NCBI GenBank assembly: GCA_903942465.1
Contig: CAJAPA010000134.1
Span: 1 to 39,145, forward strand
DNA length: 39,145 bases
Source of the DNA: an uncultured Gammaproteobacteria bacterium
GTDB taxonomy: Bacteria; Pseudomonadota; Gammaproteobacteria; Xanthomonadales; Xanthomonadaceae
Direction: 5' to 3'
Made by a program: the position numbers and the translations under genes. The first letter of the stretch is position 1, and each line of letters opens with the position of its first letter. Shown here piece by piece: positions 1 to 7,741 of the stretch. Below the pieces are notes generated by a model. It searched no databases and was not told where the DNA came from. It saw nothing but the letters and a program-made list of their open reading frames with translations.

Positions 1-27
1 AATGCTGCTGGCAGGTATGGGCGCATG

Positions 28-453
28 TCAGGCTCCTTGCTTTTTAAGGGAATCGCGGATTTCAGTCAGCAGTTTGACTTCCTCGCTGGGTTCGACCGGT
101 GCCGGTGCCTCCGGCTGTTGCTGGCGACGGATGCGATTGATAGCCTTGATCGCCAGGAAAATCACGAACGCGATGATGGTGAAGTCGACGATGGTCTGGA
201 TGAATACGCCGTAATTGAGCAGAACGGCCGGAACGGTTTCCTTGCCGTCGGCACCGATTACGGCAGGCCGCAGTACAGTGGAAAGGCTCTTGAAATCAGC
301 ACTGCCGATGAGGTAAGAGACCGAAGGCATGATCAGGTCGTTGACCATAGAGGTGACGATTTTCCCGAAAGCGCCGCCGATGACCACACCGACCGCCAGA
401 TCGATGACATTGCCGCGCAGGGCGAACTCCTTGAATTCCGAAATGATGCTCAT
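28..453 (-). CDS. mscL: Large-conductance mechanosensitive channel MscL
   Basis: A 141-residue protein of the usual MscL length. The channel opens under membrane tension after hypo-osmotic shock and releases solutes from the cytoplasm. The N-terminal amphipathic stretch ([20 protein letters not shown]) runs into the glycine/alanine-rich pore helix TM1 (about residues 15-45). A periplasmic loop follows, then TM2 (about 78-102, [19 protein letters not shown]), then a charged C-terminal helix after a proline/alanine linker. It reads leftward at the window edge; the 27 bases beyond its stop hold nothing I can name. The next gene upstream (FAH family) is 21 bases away on the same strand, so the two may be co-transcribed. 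Identification is by clear family resemblance. Confidence 0.97.
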   Translation of the reverse strand: MSIISEFKEFALRGNVIDLAVGVVIGGAFGKIVTSMVNDLIMPSVSYLIGSADFKSLSTVLRPAVIGADGKETVPAVLLNYGVFIQTIVDFTIIAFVIFLAIKAINRIRRQQQPEAPAPVEPSEEVKLLTEIRDSLKKQGA

Positions 454-474
454 GATGCGTTCTCCATGTGATGA

Positions 475-1164
475 CTAGATGATGGTGCCGTGCAATTCCG
501 CAACGCCCTGCAGGACGGCATGGTAATGGTCGCCTTTCTGCAGTGCTGCCACGCCGGAGGGTGTTCCCATGAACACGAGATCGCCGGGTTGCAGGATGTA
601 AAGTTCGGAAAGTGCCAGCAGGATGTCGGTGACCGAAAAGATCATGTCACCCAGACAGCCCTTCTGCCGCAGGCTGCCGTTGACGTGCAGGCTAAGCACC
701 GTATCTGCATCGATTCCGGCCTGGGCCGCCGGAATGAGGTCGCTGATCGGTGCCGATGCATCGAAGCCTTTGGACGTATCCCAAGGCAAGCGTTTTTCCT
801 TTGCGGCGGCCTGCAGGTCGCGGCGCGTCAGATCCAGACCGACCGCATAGCCGTATACCGCCTGCATGGCGTTCTCGGCAGTCCAGTGTTCCGGCAGCGA
901 AGACCCAAGCGCGACCACGAGCTCAACTTCATGGTGGAGGTCTTGGGTACAGCCCGGGTAGGGGATGGCATTGTTTTGAATGACGGCATCGGCCGGCTTC
1001 ATGAAAAATACCGGACTGCCCTTGGAAGGCTCTGCGCCCATTTCACGGGCGTGCTCGGCGAAGTTGCGGCCGACGCAGTAAATGCGGTGCACTGGATAGC
1101 GTTTGCGGCTGCCGGCTATGCCGATGCTGGCCTGATCCGGCGGCGGGAATGCATAGTCCGTCAT
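475..1164 (-). CDS. Fumarylacetoacetate hydrolase (FAH) family protein, YcgM-like
   Basis: A 229-residue single-domain FAH-fold protein, the size of the E. coli YcgM/human FAHD1 type rather than full FAH. The signature KPADAVIQNN and the metal-binding set (E79 and E81 in HHEVEL, D111 in GLDLTRRD) are present, followed by the usual W-D-x-x-KGFD element. Members cleave C-C bonds of acylpyruvates or decarboxylate oxaloacetate with a divalent metal; the substrate here cannot be read from sequence. It lies upstream of mscL on the same strand. The ATG at 1164 follows a leader with no strong Shine-Dalgarno site. Confidence 0.92.
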   Translation of the reverse strand: MTDYAFPPPDQASIGIAGSRKRYPVHRIYCVGRNFAEHAREMGAEPSKGSPVFFMKPADAVIQNNAIPYPGCTQDLHHEVELVVALGSSLPEHWTAENAMQAVYGYAVGLDLTRRDLQAAAKEKRLPWDTSKGFDASAPISDLIPAAQAGIDADTVLSLHVNGSLRQKGCLGDMIFSVTDILLALSELYILQPGDLVFMGTPSGVAALQKGDHYHAVLQGVAELHGTII

Positions 1165-1215
1165 GAGGGCTTCCTGAAAAGTCCAGTCTAACGGGATTAA
1201 GCGGATTTTTATAGG

Positions 1216-1479
1216 TTAGCGGGAGAGGCTGGCCGGAGATTTTTCGACCACGGTGTATTCGGCATCGAGGACATCGGCACCCGAGTGGGCAGCGGCGGTC
1301 TTTTTCCCCATGCGCTTCAGCAGGAAGCTGGCGATCAGCATGAACACGCCGACGAAAATGGCAAATACGCAGACGCCGAACAGGAAGAACAGGCCAAGCA
1401 CGGAGAATACGGCCTTCAATACCGGGTTACGGGGTTTATTGGGGCGAACCAGCAGAAGACGGTGGAAAATATTGCGCAT
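1216..1479 (-). CDS. Small membrane protein of unknown function
   Basis: An 87-residue protein with a basic N-terminus (RPNKPRNPVLK), one long hydrophobic stretch at about residues 22-54 (VFSVLGLFFLFGVCVFAIFVGVF and on) that could make one or two membrane passes, then a soluble tail (KRMGKKTAAAHSG...). I do not recognise a family. It is divergent from the Rieske protein at 1512, with only 32 bases between the two starts, so both promoters must sit there or overlap coding DNA. Composition resembles its neighbours. It is probably real because it fills the gap between two recognised genes, but no function can be given. Confidence 0.7.
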   Translation of the reverse strand: MRNIFHRLLLVRPNKPRNPVLKAVFSVLGLFFLFGVCVFAIFVGVFMLIASFLLKRMGKKTAAAHSGADVLDAEYTVVEKSPASLSR

Positions 1480-1511
1480 GGGTATGCTATAAAACTCAGG
1501 GAATCGACAGT

Positions 1512-1880
1512 ATGCCGAGGCAGGAATTGGAAAGTGTAAATTGTTCGTTAATAGCGATGCCGGTTCTCGAAAATGAGACGCCCGTCACAATAAACCCTTT
1601 GATTCACGGGGAAATGACGCCTTTAATCGTGATCCGTTGCGACGATGGAGTTCAGGTCTACGCCAACTGCTGTCCGCACCAGGGGCGGCGTCTGGATTAC
1701 GCCCCGGACCGTTTCCTGACCAAGGATGCGACCCTGGTCTGTGCCGCGCATGGCGCGGTTTTCGGCATGGCAGACGGTCTTTGTCTGCAAGGGCCATGCC
1801 GCGGTGAGTCGCTGCGGTCCTATGGATGCCAGTGGCAGGACGGAATTCTTCGGGTGGAATGGCCGGATACGGCAGGCTAG
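1512..1880 (+). CDS. Rieske-type [2Fe-2S] single-domain protein
   Basis: A 122-residue stand-alone Rieske domain. The first cluster motif is C54-P-H56 (CPHQGRRLD) and the second C77-A-A-H80 (CAAHGAVF), with 20 residues between the boxes. The C-terminal GPCRGESL loop is typical of small bacterial Rieske ferredoxin-like proteins. Such proteins carry electrons to oxygenases or nitrite reductases, but no oxygenase or reductase gene is adjacent here. The start at 1512 is preferred over the internal ATG at 1557 because the N-terminal C-S-L...PENE-like segment aligns with the family; neither has a strong ribosome site. The stop overlaps the SLC13 permease stop on the other strand by 4 bases (convergent). 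Confidence 0.85.
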   Translation: MPRQELESVNCSLIAMPVLENETPVTINPLIHGEMTPLIVIRCDDGVQVYANCCPHQGRRLDYAPDRFLTKDATLVCAAHGAVFGMADGLCLQGPCRGESLRSYGCQWQDGILRVEWPDTAG

Positions 1881-3715
1881 AACAGCAGGTTGACGCCGAT
1901 GACCGATACCACCAGAAACAACAGGGTAATCGGCAAGCCATTGCGCCAGAGATCGCGCGTCGTGTAACCGGCCGGGCCGGCGATCATCGAAACCACCGGA
2001 TTGGAGTGGCTGATGAAGTTGTTGGAAGCGCAAAGCGCGGCCAGGAAGGCATAGGCCATCGGGTTGCCGTCGGCGGCCAGTGCGATGTTGATGGCCATCG
2101 GCACCATCACCACCGTGGCGCCGACATTGCCGATGACCAAGGCCAGACAGGTGGTGAACACCGCTAGTGCCGTCTGGATAAGCCAGTCCGGCATGCCGGA
2201 TCCCAGACGTTCGATGGTGTGCTGGGCCAGCCAGTTGGCGGCACCGGTGGAATCCATGGCGATACCCAGAGGAATCAGACAGGCCATGGTGAATACCGTT
2301 TTCCAGCTGATCGAGGCGTAGGCTTCCTCCATGTCGAGGACGCCGGTGACGACCATCAGCACCGCACCCGCCATCAAAGCGATCGGCAGCGGCACCAGCG
2401 TGCTCAGTGCCAGAAGCATGCTGCCGGTGAAAATGCCGAGAGCCACGCGCAGCTTGTGCGGCCGCTGTTCCTGCTTCGGATAATCGGTGATGACCACGAA
2501 TTCCTTGTTGGCATTGGCCTGGGCCAGATCGTTCCAGTTGGAATGGAACACCAGAATGTCGCCGGCGCGGATCGGCAGGTTACGGATGTTGCGGCGAAGG
2601 ACTTTTTTATCACGGTTGATGGCGAGCAGACTGATGCCATAGCGTTTGCGCAGACGCAGCTCGGCCTGCGCCTTGCCGATGAACGGCGAATTGCTGGGAA
2701 TCACCGCTTCCGAAATGCCGGATTGCGAGGGATTGAACAGGTCGCCGAGTACGCGCAGGCGTTGGGAGAATTTCAGACGCTTGCTGTTGGCATAGGCGCT
2801 GACCATTTCCGGGGTTCCCATCACCCCGATGACGCTGCCGGCGGTCAGGCGCTCGTCAGCCGGCGGTGCCATGCGCGATTCGGTGCCGCTCTGCAGTGCA
2901 AGGTAGAGCGGCGCACCGATTTCAGCTTCGGCATCCCCGATACTCATGCCGACCAGCGGGCTGTCCGGGCTCACCACCAGTTCGTGCACATCGCCTTCGA
3001 TGCCATAGGCTTTCGCGAAGTAGTGTTCCGGGGTGTTCGGATTGACGTTGCTTCCGGTTTCCGGCAGGAATCCGAGATGCTTGCGGAAACGGAAGTACAG
3101 AAGTCCGAGGGCAAGCAGCACCAAACCGATGGGCAAGGGCCGGAACATCGGCAGATCTTCCAGCGTCGCGACCCCCGACGGCAGATTCTGGTTCGCCGAG
3201 CGCAGCAGGTCGTTCAGCAGCATCAGCGGGGAGTTGCCGATCATGGTCAGCTGCGCGCCAAGAATGATGCAGGCCGCGATGGGCAGAAGCAGTTGTCCCA
3301 GCCCCATGCCGGTGCGGCTGGAAAGACGCGCGGCGACGGGAAGGAACAGCGAGGTGACTGCCGGATTCTGCATGAAACCGGACATGCCGCCGGCAGCGGC
3401 CGAGGTGATCAGTACCAGCCGTTGTTCGCTGCCATTGGATCGGCGCAACAACCAGCCGGCCAGCCGGTTGAGAGCGCCGGTCCGGTCTAGTGCGGTACTG
3501 AGGATCATCGAAGCCATCACGCTGATGACCGCGTTTCCGGCGAAGCCTTTGAACAGGTCGGTTTCGGAAACGATGCCGGTGAAACCGAGGATGACCAGCG
3601 CCAGCAGGGAGGCGGCATCGGCCCGGATGCGCTCGAACATCAGCATGGCGATGATGAAGCCGGTCAGACCCAGCACGATCAGCATGTCTTGTGTCAGGAC
3701 CAGACCGCTATGCAT
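1877..3715 (-). CDS. SLC13/DASS-family permease with two TrkA-C (RCK_C) domains
   Basis: A membrane transporter of 612 residues when started at the ATG at 3715 (MHSGLVLTQDMLIVLG). An upstream in-frame extension would run into trmB and is not used. N-terminal membrane helices of the divalent anion:sodium symporter fold are followed by two cytoplasmic RCK_C domains in the middle (starting near SPDSPLVGMSIGD and IPSNSPFIGKAQAEL), then a second helix bundle ending in GVNLLF. This layout fits SLC13 permeases that import carboxylates, sulfate or similar anions; the substrate is not evident. The start is 14 bases after the trmB stop, so it likely belongs to the thiS-thiG-trmB transcript. Confidence 0.9.
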   Translation of the reverse strand: MHSGLVLTQDMLIVLGLTGFIIAMLMFERIRADAASLLALVILGFTGIVSETDLFKGFAGNAVISVMASMILSTALDRTGALNRLAGWLLRRSNGSEQRLVLITSAAAGGMSGFMQNPAVTSLFLPVAARLSSRTGMGLGQLLLPIAACIILGAQLTMIGNSPLMLLNDLLRSANQNLPSGVATLEDLPMFRPLPIGLVLLALGLLYFRFRKHLGFLPETGSNVNPNTPEHYFAKAYGIEGDVHELVVSPDSPLVGMSIGDAEAEIGAPLYLALQSGTESRMAPPADERLTAGSVIGVMGTPEMVSAYANSKRLKFSQRLRVLGDLFNPSQSGISEAVIPSNSPFIGKAQAELRLRKRYGISLLAINRDKKVLRRNIRNLPIRAGDILVFHSNWNDLAQANANKEFVVITDYPKQEQRPHKLRVALGIFTGSMLLALSTLVPLPIALMAGAVLMVVTGVLDMEEAYASISWKTVFTMACLIPLGIAMDSTGAANWLAQHTIERLGSGMPDWLIQTALAVFTTCLALVIGNVGATVVMVPMAINIALAADGNPMAYAFLAALCASNNFISHSNPVVSMIAGPAGYTTRDLWRNGLPITLLFLVVSVIGVNLLF

Positions 3716-3729
3716 GCGTGATTCGACTC

Positions 3730-4434
3730 CTATCGACGGGTGTAAAGCAGATCCCAGACGCCATGGCCCAGCTTCCGGCCACGGGTCTCGAAATGTGTCT
3801 GCCGACGCCAATCCGGACGTTCGACGCTATGACGCGGTCCGCCCTTTGCCAACAGCTCGGGTTCATTGTCACAGACTTCCCACATGTGCTCAACATATTC
3901 CTGCCAGTCGCTGGCCAGATGCAGAAGTCCGCCGGGTTTGAGCTTACGGCACAGCAGTGTGATGAAATCCGGTTGGATCAGCCTGCGTTTGTGGTGACGT
4001 TTCTTGTGCCAGGGATCCGGAAAGTAAATGCGCACTTCCGACAGACTGCCGTCCGCGATGTCATCGCGCAGCACTTCCACGGCATCGTGTCGGTAGATAC
4101 GGACATTGCCGAGACCGGCCTCGGCCACCGCATTGAGCGCGCGTCCGACGCCTGGAGAGTGCACTTCGATGCCGATGAAATTGCGTTCCGGTTCATGAAC
4201 CGCTCCGAACAGCAGCTGCTCGCCGTTGCCGAAACCGATTTCGACGACGATGTCCGCCGGCCTCCGGAATACTGTGCTGAAATCAACGGGATGTCCGCTG
4301 TAATCCAGACCGACTAGAGGCCAATGGAGGTCGAAGGCACGTTTCTGCGATTCCGTGGCCCGGCCCTGACGCAATACGAAGCTGCGGATGCTGCGGACGG
4401 ATTTTCCCGGGGAAGGGGATTCGGAGTCCGCCAT
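3730..4434 (-). CDS. trmB: tRNA (guanine-N7-)-methyltransferase TrmB
   Basis: A 234-residue enzyme that methylates G46 of tRNAs to m7G using S-adenosylmethionine. The SAM-binding motif [13 protein letters not shown] and the family signature [17 protein letters not shown] are both present, as is the C-terminal [12 protein letters not shown] block. The ATG at 4434 is chosen because it overlaps the thiG stop in an ATGA arrangement, which suggests translational coupling; the longer in-frame extension inside thiG carries no family similarity. The permease gene follows after 14 bases. Confidence 0.96.
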   Translation of the reverse strand: MADSESPSPGKSVRSIRSFVLRQGRATESQKRAFDLHWPLVGLDYSGHPVDFSTVFRRPADIVVEIGFGNGEQLLFGAVHEPERNFIGIEVHSPGVGRALNAVAEAGLGNVRIYRHDAVEVLRDDIADGSLSEVRIYFPDPWHKKRHHKRRLIQPDFITLLCRKLKPGGLLHLASDWQEYVEHMWEVCDNEPELLAKGGPRHSVERPDWRRQTHFETRGRKLGHGVWDLLYTRR

Positions 4435-5228
4435 CAGAAGAACAGACCGTCCAGCGGCGATGAGGCGTTGGCATATCGCCGTTTCGGCATGCGACCGGCC
4501 AGAAAAGCTTCGCGTCCGGCCTGTACGGCTTTGCACATCGCCGAAGCCATCAGAATCGGGTCTTTGGCGGCGGCAATGGCGGTATTCATCAGCACGCCGT
4601 CGCAGCCGAGCTCCATGGCAATGGCCGCATCCGATGCGGTCCCGACCCCGGCATCGACCAGTACCGGAACCGAGGCGTTTTCAATAATCTCGAGCAGGCT
4701 CCATTTGTTCTGGATGCCAAGCCCTGATCCGATCGGTGCCGCCAGTGGCATGATTGCCACGCAGCCGATCTGTTCAAGCTGTTTGGCGACAATCGGATCG
4801 TCCGAGGTGTACACCATGACATCGAAGCCGTCGGCAACCAGCCGTTCGGCGGCGATCAGGGTCTGGGTGATGTGCGGAAACAGGGTCTTGGGATCACCCA
4901 GCACTTCCAGCTTCACCAGCTTATGGCCGTCGAGCAGCTCCCGTGCCAGCTGGCAGGTGCGCACGGCGTCTTCGGCGTTATAACAGCCGGCGGTATTGGG
5001 CAGCAATGTAAAACGATCCGGCGGCAGGAAATCCAGCAGATTGGCTTCCGCCTTGTTCTGTCCGAGATTGGTCCGGCGCAGTGCCACGGTGACGATTTCG
5101 GCACCGGCCGCATCCGTCGCCTCGCGGGTCTGTTGGAAGTCTTTGAATTTTCCGGTTCCGGTCAGTAGACGGGAGCGGTAGGTTTTCCCGGCGATGATCA
5201 GCGGGTCGTGGGTGGTCGGCGTGGTCAT
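4434..5228 (-). CDS. thiG: Thiazole synthase ThiG
   Basis: A 264-residue TIM-barrel enzyme of thiamine synthesis. It condenses 1-deoxyxylulose 5-phosphate, dehydroglycine (iminoglycine) and sulfur from ThiS thiocarboxylate into the thiazole phosphate. The lysine that forms the Schiff base is K106 in VKLEVLGD, and [19 protein letters not shown] and [14 protein letters not shown] are the conserved loops. thiS lies 39 bases upstream on the same strand and trmB overlaps its stop by 4 bases. The iminoglycine source (ThiH or ThiO) and the other thi genes are not in the window. Confidence 0.97.
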   Translation of the reverse strand: MTTPTTHDPLIIAGKTYRSRLLTGTGKFKDFQQTREATDAAGAEIVTVALRRTNLGQNKAEANLLDFLPPDRFTLLPNTAGCYNAEDAVRTCQLARELLDGHKLVKLEVLGDPKTLFPHITQTLIAAERLVADGFDVMVYTSDDPIVAKQLEQIGCVAIMPLAAPIGSGLGIQNKWSLLEIIENASVPVLVDAGVGTASDAAIAMELGCDGVLMNTAIAAAKDPILMASAMCKAVQAGREAFLAGRMPKRRYANASSPLDGLFF

Positions 5229-5267
5229 GCGCGTATTATCGCCTGAATCGCTGCCAGCCGTCAGCCC

Positions 5268-5468
5268 TCAGCCACCGCCCATGGCCTGGATGATTTCAAT
5301 CCGGTCGCCGTCCTGCAGCGGGTATCCGGCATGTCGGCTCTTCGGAACGATCTGCCGGTTCACTTCCACGGCAATGCGATGGCCCGCAAGACCGAGCTGT
5401 TCGACCAGTCGATGGATGTCCAGTCCGGAGTCAAACTGCCGAAATTCGCCGTTGAGATACAATTCCAT
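5268..5468 (-). CDS. thiS: Sulfur carrier protein ThiS
   Basis: A 66-residue ubiquitin-like protein ending in the Gly-Gly tail (IIQAMGGG) that is adenylated by ThiF and loaded with sulfur for ThiG. It starts MELYLNGE, typical of ThiS. The ATG at 5468 is preferred; a GTG two codons upstream (5474) is possible but less like the family. No strong Shine-Dalgarno site precedes it. It is the first gene of the thiS-thiG-trmB-permease run and is divergent from the RimK-like gene, with 42 bases between the starts. Confidence 0.95.
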   Translation of the reverse strand: MELYLNGEFRQFDSGLDIHRLVEQLGLAGHRIAVEVNRQIVPKSRHAGYPLQDGDRIEIIQAMGGG

Positions 5469-5510
5469 GCACACAGTTTAACGCCTGCACGGGCAACGGG
5501 AAACCGGCAC

Positions 5511-6386
5511 ATGTTGATTGCGGTCATATCACGGATCCCGGAGCTGTATACCAACCGCCGTTTGCTGGCGGCGGCACGCGAACGCGGTGCCGATGTGCGT
5601 ATCTTCGATCCATTGGCGCCTTTCAAGCAGGGGGTCGCCGAAAGCTTTGATGCCGTCATTCCACGTTTCGGTCCGATCTGGCAGTCCCTAGGGGGCGAAC
5701 TGTTGGCGCAGTTGCAGGCCAGTGGGGCAGTTTGTCTGAATTCAGCAGAAGCGGTCGCGCTGGCCCGTGATAAGCCGGCCGTGATGCAGGTCTTCGGGCG
5801 TCTGCAGTTGCCGATGCCGCCGAGCGTTCTGGGCACGGCCTTACGGGATGACTCTTCCTTGGCGCAGCTGCCATTCCCGTTTCCGATGCTGATCAAGGAG
5901 GATGCCAGCGCCGGTGGTTGGGGTATTCACCGCGTCGAGGATGCCGCCGCCGCCCTCGCCGTGATGGCGCGTCTGAATTCGGCCGGCGCCGGGTTTACGC
6001 TGCAGGCGTTCATCGCCGAGGCGGCAGGGCGCGATTTGCGGGTGTTCGTCTGCGGCGGGCGCGTACTCGCCGCCATGTGCAGGACCGCCCCGCCTGGTGA
6101 ATTCAGGGCCAATGTCCGGCTCGGCGCCCGGGCCGAGGCGATCATACCCGATGATGCGGAGTCGGCATTGGCGCTTGCTGCCACGGCAGCGCTTGGGCTA
6201 ACCGTGGCCGGTGTTGATCTGCTCCGGACCCGTGCGGGACCGTTGCTGCTCGAGGTCAATGCCGCCCCAGGTTTCGAGGCGCTGGAAGCCGCCACAGGTC
6301 AGGACATTGCGGGCCAAATGCTTGATTTGCTGATTTCCCGGACAAACGGTCAAAACGGAGCCGTGAATAACCAAATCATCAGGTAG
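5511..6386 (+). CDS. RimK-like ATP-grasp ligase
   Basis: A 291-residue ATP-grasp protein, slightly shorter than E. coli RimK (about 300). Its first 35 residues (MLIAVISRIPELYTNRRL... IFDPL) follow the RimK pattern, as do FDAVIPRFG, the CLNSAEAVALARDK region, the nucleotide-binding K129-ED-ASAGGWGI loop, the basic RANVRLG loop and the metal-binding EVNAAPGFE near residues 248-256. RimK adds glutamate to the C-terminus of ribosomal protein S6; relatives ligate amino acids to other peptides or small molecules. The usual GTQGIGV loop reads ASAGGWGI here, so the substrate may differ. The start is the ATG at 5511; an upstream in-frame extension would run through thiS. It is followed by a 214-base gap with a strong terminator. 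Confidence 0.85.
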   Translation: MLIAVISRIPELYTNRRLLAAARERGADVRIFDPLAPFKQGVAESFDAVIPRFGPIWQSLGGELLAQLQASGAVCLNSAEAVALARDKPAVMQVFGRLQLPMPPSVLGTALRDDSSLAQLPFPFPMLIKEDASAGGWGIHRVEDAAAALAVMARLNSAGAGFTLQAFIAEAAGRDLRVFVCGGRVLAAMCRTAPPGEFRANVRLGARAEAIIPDDAESALALAATAALGLTVAGVDLLRTRAGPLLLEVNAAPGFEALEAATGQDIAGQMLDLLISRTNGQNGAVNNQIIR

Positions 6387-6405
6387 AATTAACAAAAAAT
6401 TAACC
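6387..6405 (+). repeat. Direct repeat AATTAAC-N4-AATTAAC (PhoP-box-like)
   Basis: Two perfect 7-base copies lie at 6387-6393 and 6398-6404, spaced 11 bases start to start. Read on the minus strand it is GGTTAA-TTTTT-TGTTAA, which differs by one base in each half from the enterobacterial PhoP box (T/G)GTTTA-N5-(T/G)GTTTA. OmpR-family regulators often bind repeats of this spacing. That a regulator binds here is inference. Confidence 0.4.
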
Positions 6406-6419
6406 TATTGGGGTCTAGC

Positions 6420-6531
6420 CTTGTCCGACCATCTCTTCGGTTTGCGCGCCTCGTCAGCAACCAACCGGTTATGGTAATCGGAGCTTCACCGTCCTGACCC
6501 GGCAAGCGGGCAACCGCTTGCCGGGTTTTTT
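6420..6531 (+). ncRNA. Candidate small RNA or structured 3' UTR ending in a strong terminator
   Basis: This stretch between the RimK-like gene and the secreted protein has no convincing reading frame but can fold. A 7-base-pair stem with one G-U pair (6465-6471 with 6475-6481, loop TGG) is followed 16 bases later by an intrinsic terminator. The 5' end is uncertain; no good -10/-35 pair stands out, so it could equally be the tail of the RimK-like transcript. I do not recognise a known RNA family. Confidence 0.3.
6498..6531 (+). terminator. Strong intrinsic terminator
   Basis: A perfect 12-base-pair stem (CCCGGCAAGCGG at 6498-6509, CCGCTTGCCGGG at 6514-6525, loop GCAA) is followed by six Ts. 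It isolates the RimK-like gene from the gene at 6601. Confidence 0.93.
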
Positions 6532-6561
6532 GTGGTCCAAGCCTTAATTGGTGGTATTCTG

Positions 6562-6576
6562 AATAATGAAATTATT
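6562..6576. promoter_or_regulatory. Inverted repeat AATAAT-GAA-ATTATT upstream of the secreted protein
   Basis: A perfect 6-base inverted repeat with a 3-base centre lies 25 bases before the ATG at 6601, in an AT-rich stretch where the promoter or 5' leader should be. It could be an operator; no known regulator matches. Confidence 0.3.
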
Positions 6577-6600
6577 TTCGCTTTTCGCAAAAGGTATCTC

Positions 6601-7044
6601 ATGAAAAACGCTTTCCTTTTTTCGGCCCTGCTCGCCTCTTCTATGGCATATGCCGGAAGCTCGCTTGACGGTGAAGCCATACAGTTTTCTCTCGCCGCGG
6701 GCAATGTCTCCATGCAGCGCCAACAGATTGAAGCCAAACTGACCCAAGTCGAATATACCGAGCTGACCAAGGACAACCGAGCCTCCCTGAATGAGCAGTT
6801 CGCACTGCTTGAGTCTTCTGCAGTATCCGGCGCGAGCGCCAAGCTTGCCGAGGAACGCATCAACGGCATACTGAAGCAGACATTTGCCGACAGCAAACTG
6901 GTTTGTAGCTATGAAAAGCCTCTGGGCTCGAACATGAAAAAGCGCAATTGCATGACGGTTGCGGCGAAGAAGCGTAACCATGAGAACGCCCAGCGCAACC
7001 TCCAGATGCAGAAAACCCCCTCGAACCCCTACATTTCGCAGTGA
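6601..7044 (+). CDS. Small secreted protein of unknown function
   Basis: A 147-residue protein starting at the ATG at 6601 (AAAAGG ribosome site 7 bases upstream); the longer frame from 6532 begins inside the terminator tail and is unlikely. Residues 1-18 form a signal peptide (KNAFLFSALLASSMAYA, cleavage after AYA). The mature part is mostly predicted helix, rich in Q, E and K (QRQQIEAKLTQVEY, SAKLAEERINGILKQ). It has only two cysteines, in KLVCSYEKPLGSNMKKRNC, which could form a disulfide. No family is recognised. The response regulator starts 10 bases after its stop, so it is probably co-transcribed with the two-component system and could be a periplasmic partner or a target of it. Confidence 0.75.
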   Translation: MKNAFLFSALLASSMAYAGSSLDGEAIQFSLAAGNVSMQRQQIEAKLTQVEYTELTKDNRASLNEQFALLESSAVSGASAKLAEERINGILKQTFADSKLVCSYEKPLGSNMKKRNCMTVAAKKRNHENAQRNLQMQKTPSNPYISQ

Positions 7045-7054
7045 GCTCCATCTG

Positions 7055-7741
7055 ATGCGCCTACTGGTGATTGAAGACAACCGCGATATCGCCGCCAATC
7101 TTGGCGATTATCTTGAAGACCGTGGCCATACCGTCGACTACGCCGCCGACGGGGTAACCGGCCTGCATCTGGCGGTGGTGAATGATTTCGATGCCATCGT
7201 GCTCGATCTCAATCTGCCGGGCATCGACGGCATCGAAGTGTGCCGCAAGCTGCGCATGGAAGGCCGTAAACAGACGCCGGTGCTGATGCTGACCGCACGC
7301 GATTCACTGGAAAGCAAGCTCGCCGGCTTCGAATCGGGCGCCGACGATTATCTGGTCAAGCCGTTCGCGCTTCAGGAAGTGGAGGCGCGCCTCCAGGTTC
7401 TGGCACGGCGCACCAAAACCAATCTCTCGCGCACCTTGGCCATCGCCGATCTGGAGTTCAACCTCGACACCCTCGAGGTCCGTCGCGGTGGCGAGTCGAT
7501 CCAGCTCAATCCGACCGCATTGAAGATCCTGCAGGCATTGATGGAGGCCTCGCCCTCGGTAGTGACCCGCAATGAGCTGGAAACCCGGGTCTGGGGCGAA
7601 GAACTGCCCGATTCCGACAGTCTGCGCGTGCATATCCACGGCCTGCGCGCGGCCATCGATAAGCCGTTCCCGACGGCATTGATCCAGACGCGTCACGGCA
7701 TAGGCTATCGAATCGTCGATCCCGATGCAGTACCGGCGTAG
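7055..7741 (+). CDS. OmpR-family response regulator, ColR/VgrR-like
   Basis: A 228-residue regulator with a receiver domain (residues 1-115) and a winged-helix DNA-binding domain (about 130-224). The acidic pocket is E7/D8, the phosphoacceptor D51 (VLDLNLPG), and the switch residues T80 and K102 (LVKPF) are present. The DNA-binding half has the typical SDSLRVHIHGLRAAIDKPF and TRHGIGYRI. From memory the N-terminus (ED-NRDIAANLGDYLEDRGHTVD) closely resembles the Xanthomonas ColR/VgrR regulators of membrane and metal stress; this assignment is not verified. The start at 7055 is chosen because the receiver begins there. The kinase ATG at 7725 overlaps its last 17 bases. Confidence 0.93.
   Translation: MRLLVIEDNRDIAANLGDYLEDRGHTVDYAADGVTGLHLAVVNDFDAIVLDLNLPGIDGIEVCRKLRMEGRKQTPVLMLTARDSLESKLAGFESGADDYLVKPFALQEVEARLQVLARRTKTNLSRTLAIADLEFNLDTLEVRRGGESIQLNPTALKILQALMEASPSVVTRNELETRVWGEELPDSDSLRVHIHGLRAAIDKPFPTALIQTRHGIGYRIVDPDAVPA

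Noticed and set aside
2219-3490. 423-codon plus-strand frame
   Set aside because: Antisense to the SLC13 permease; low-complexity composition and no motif.
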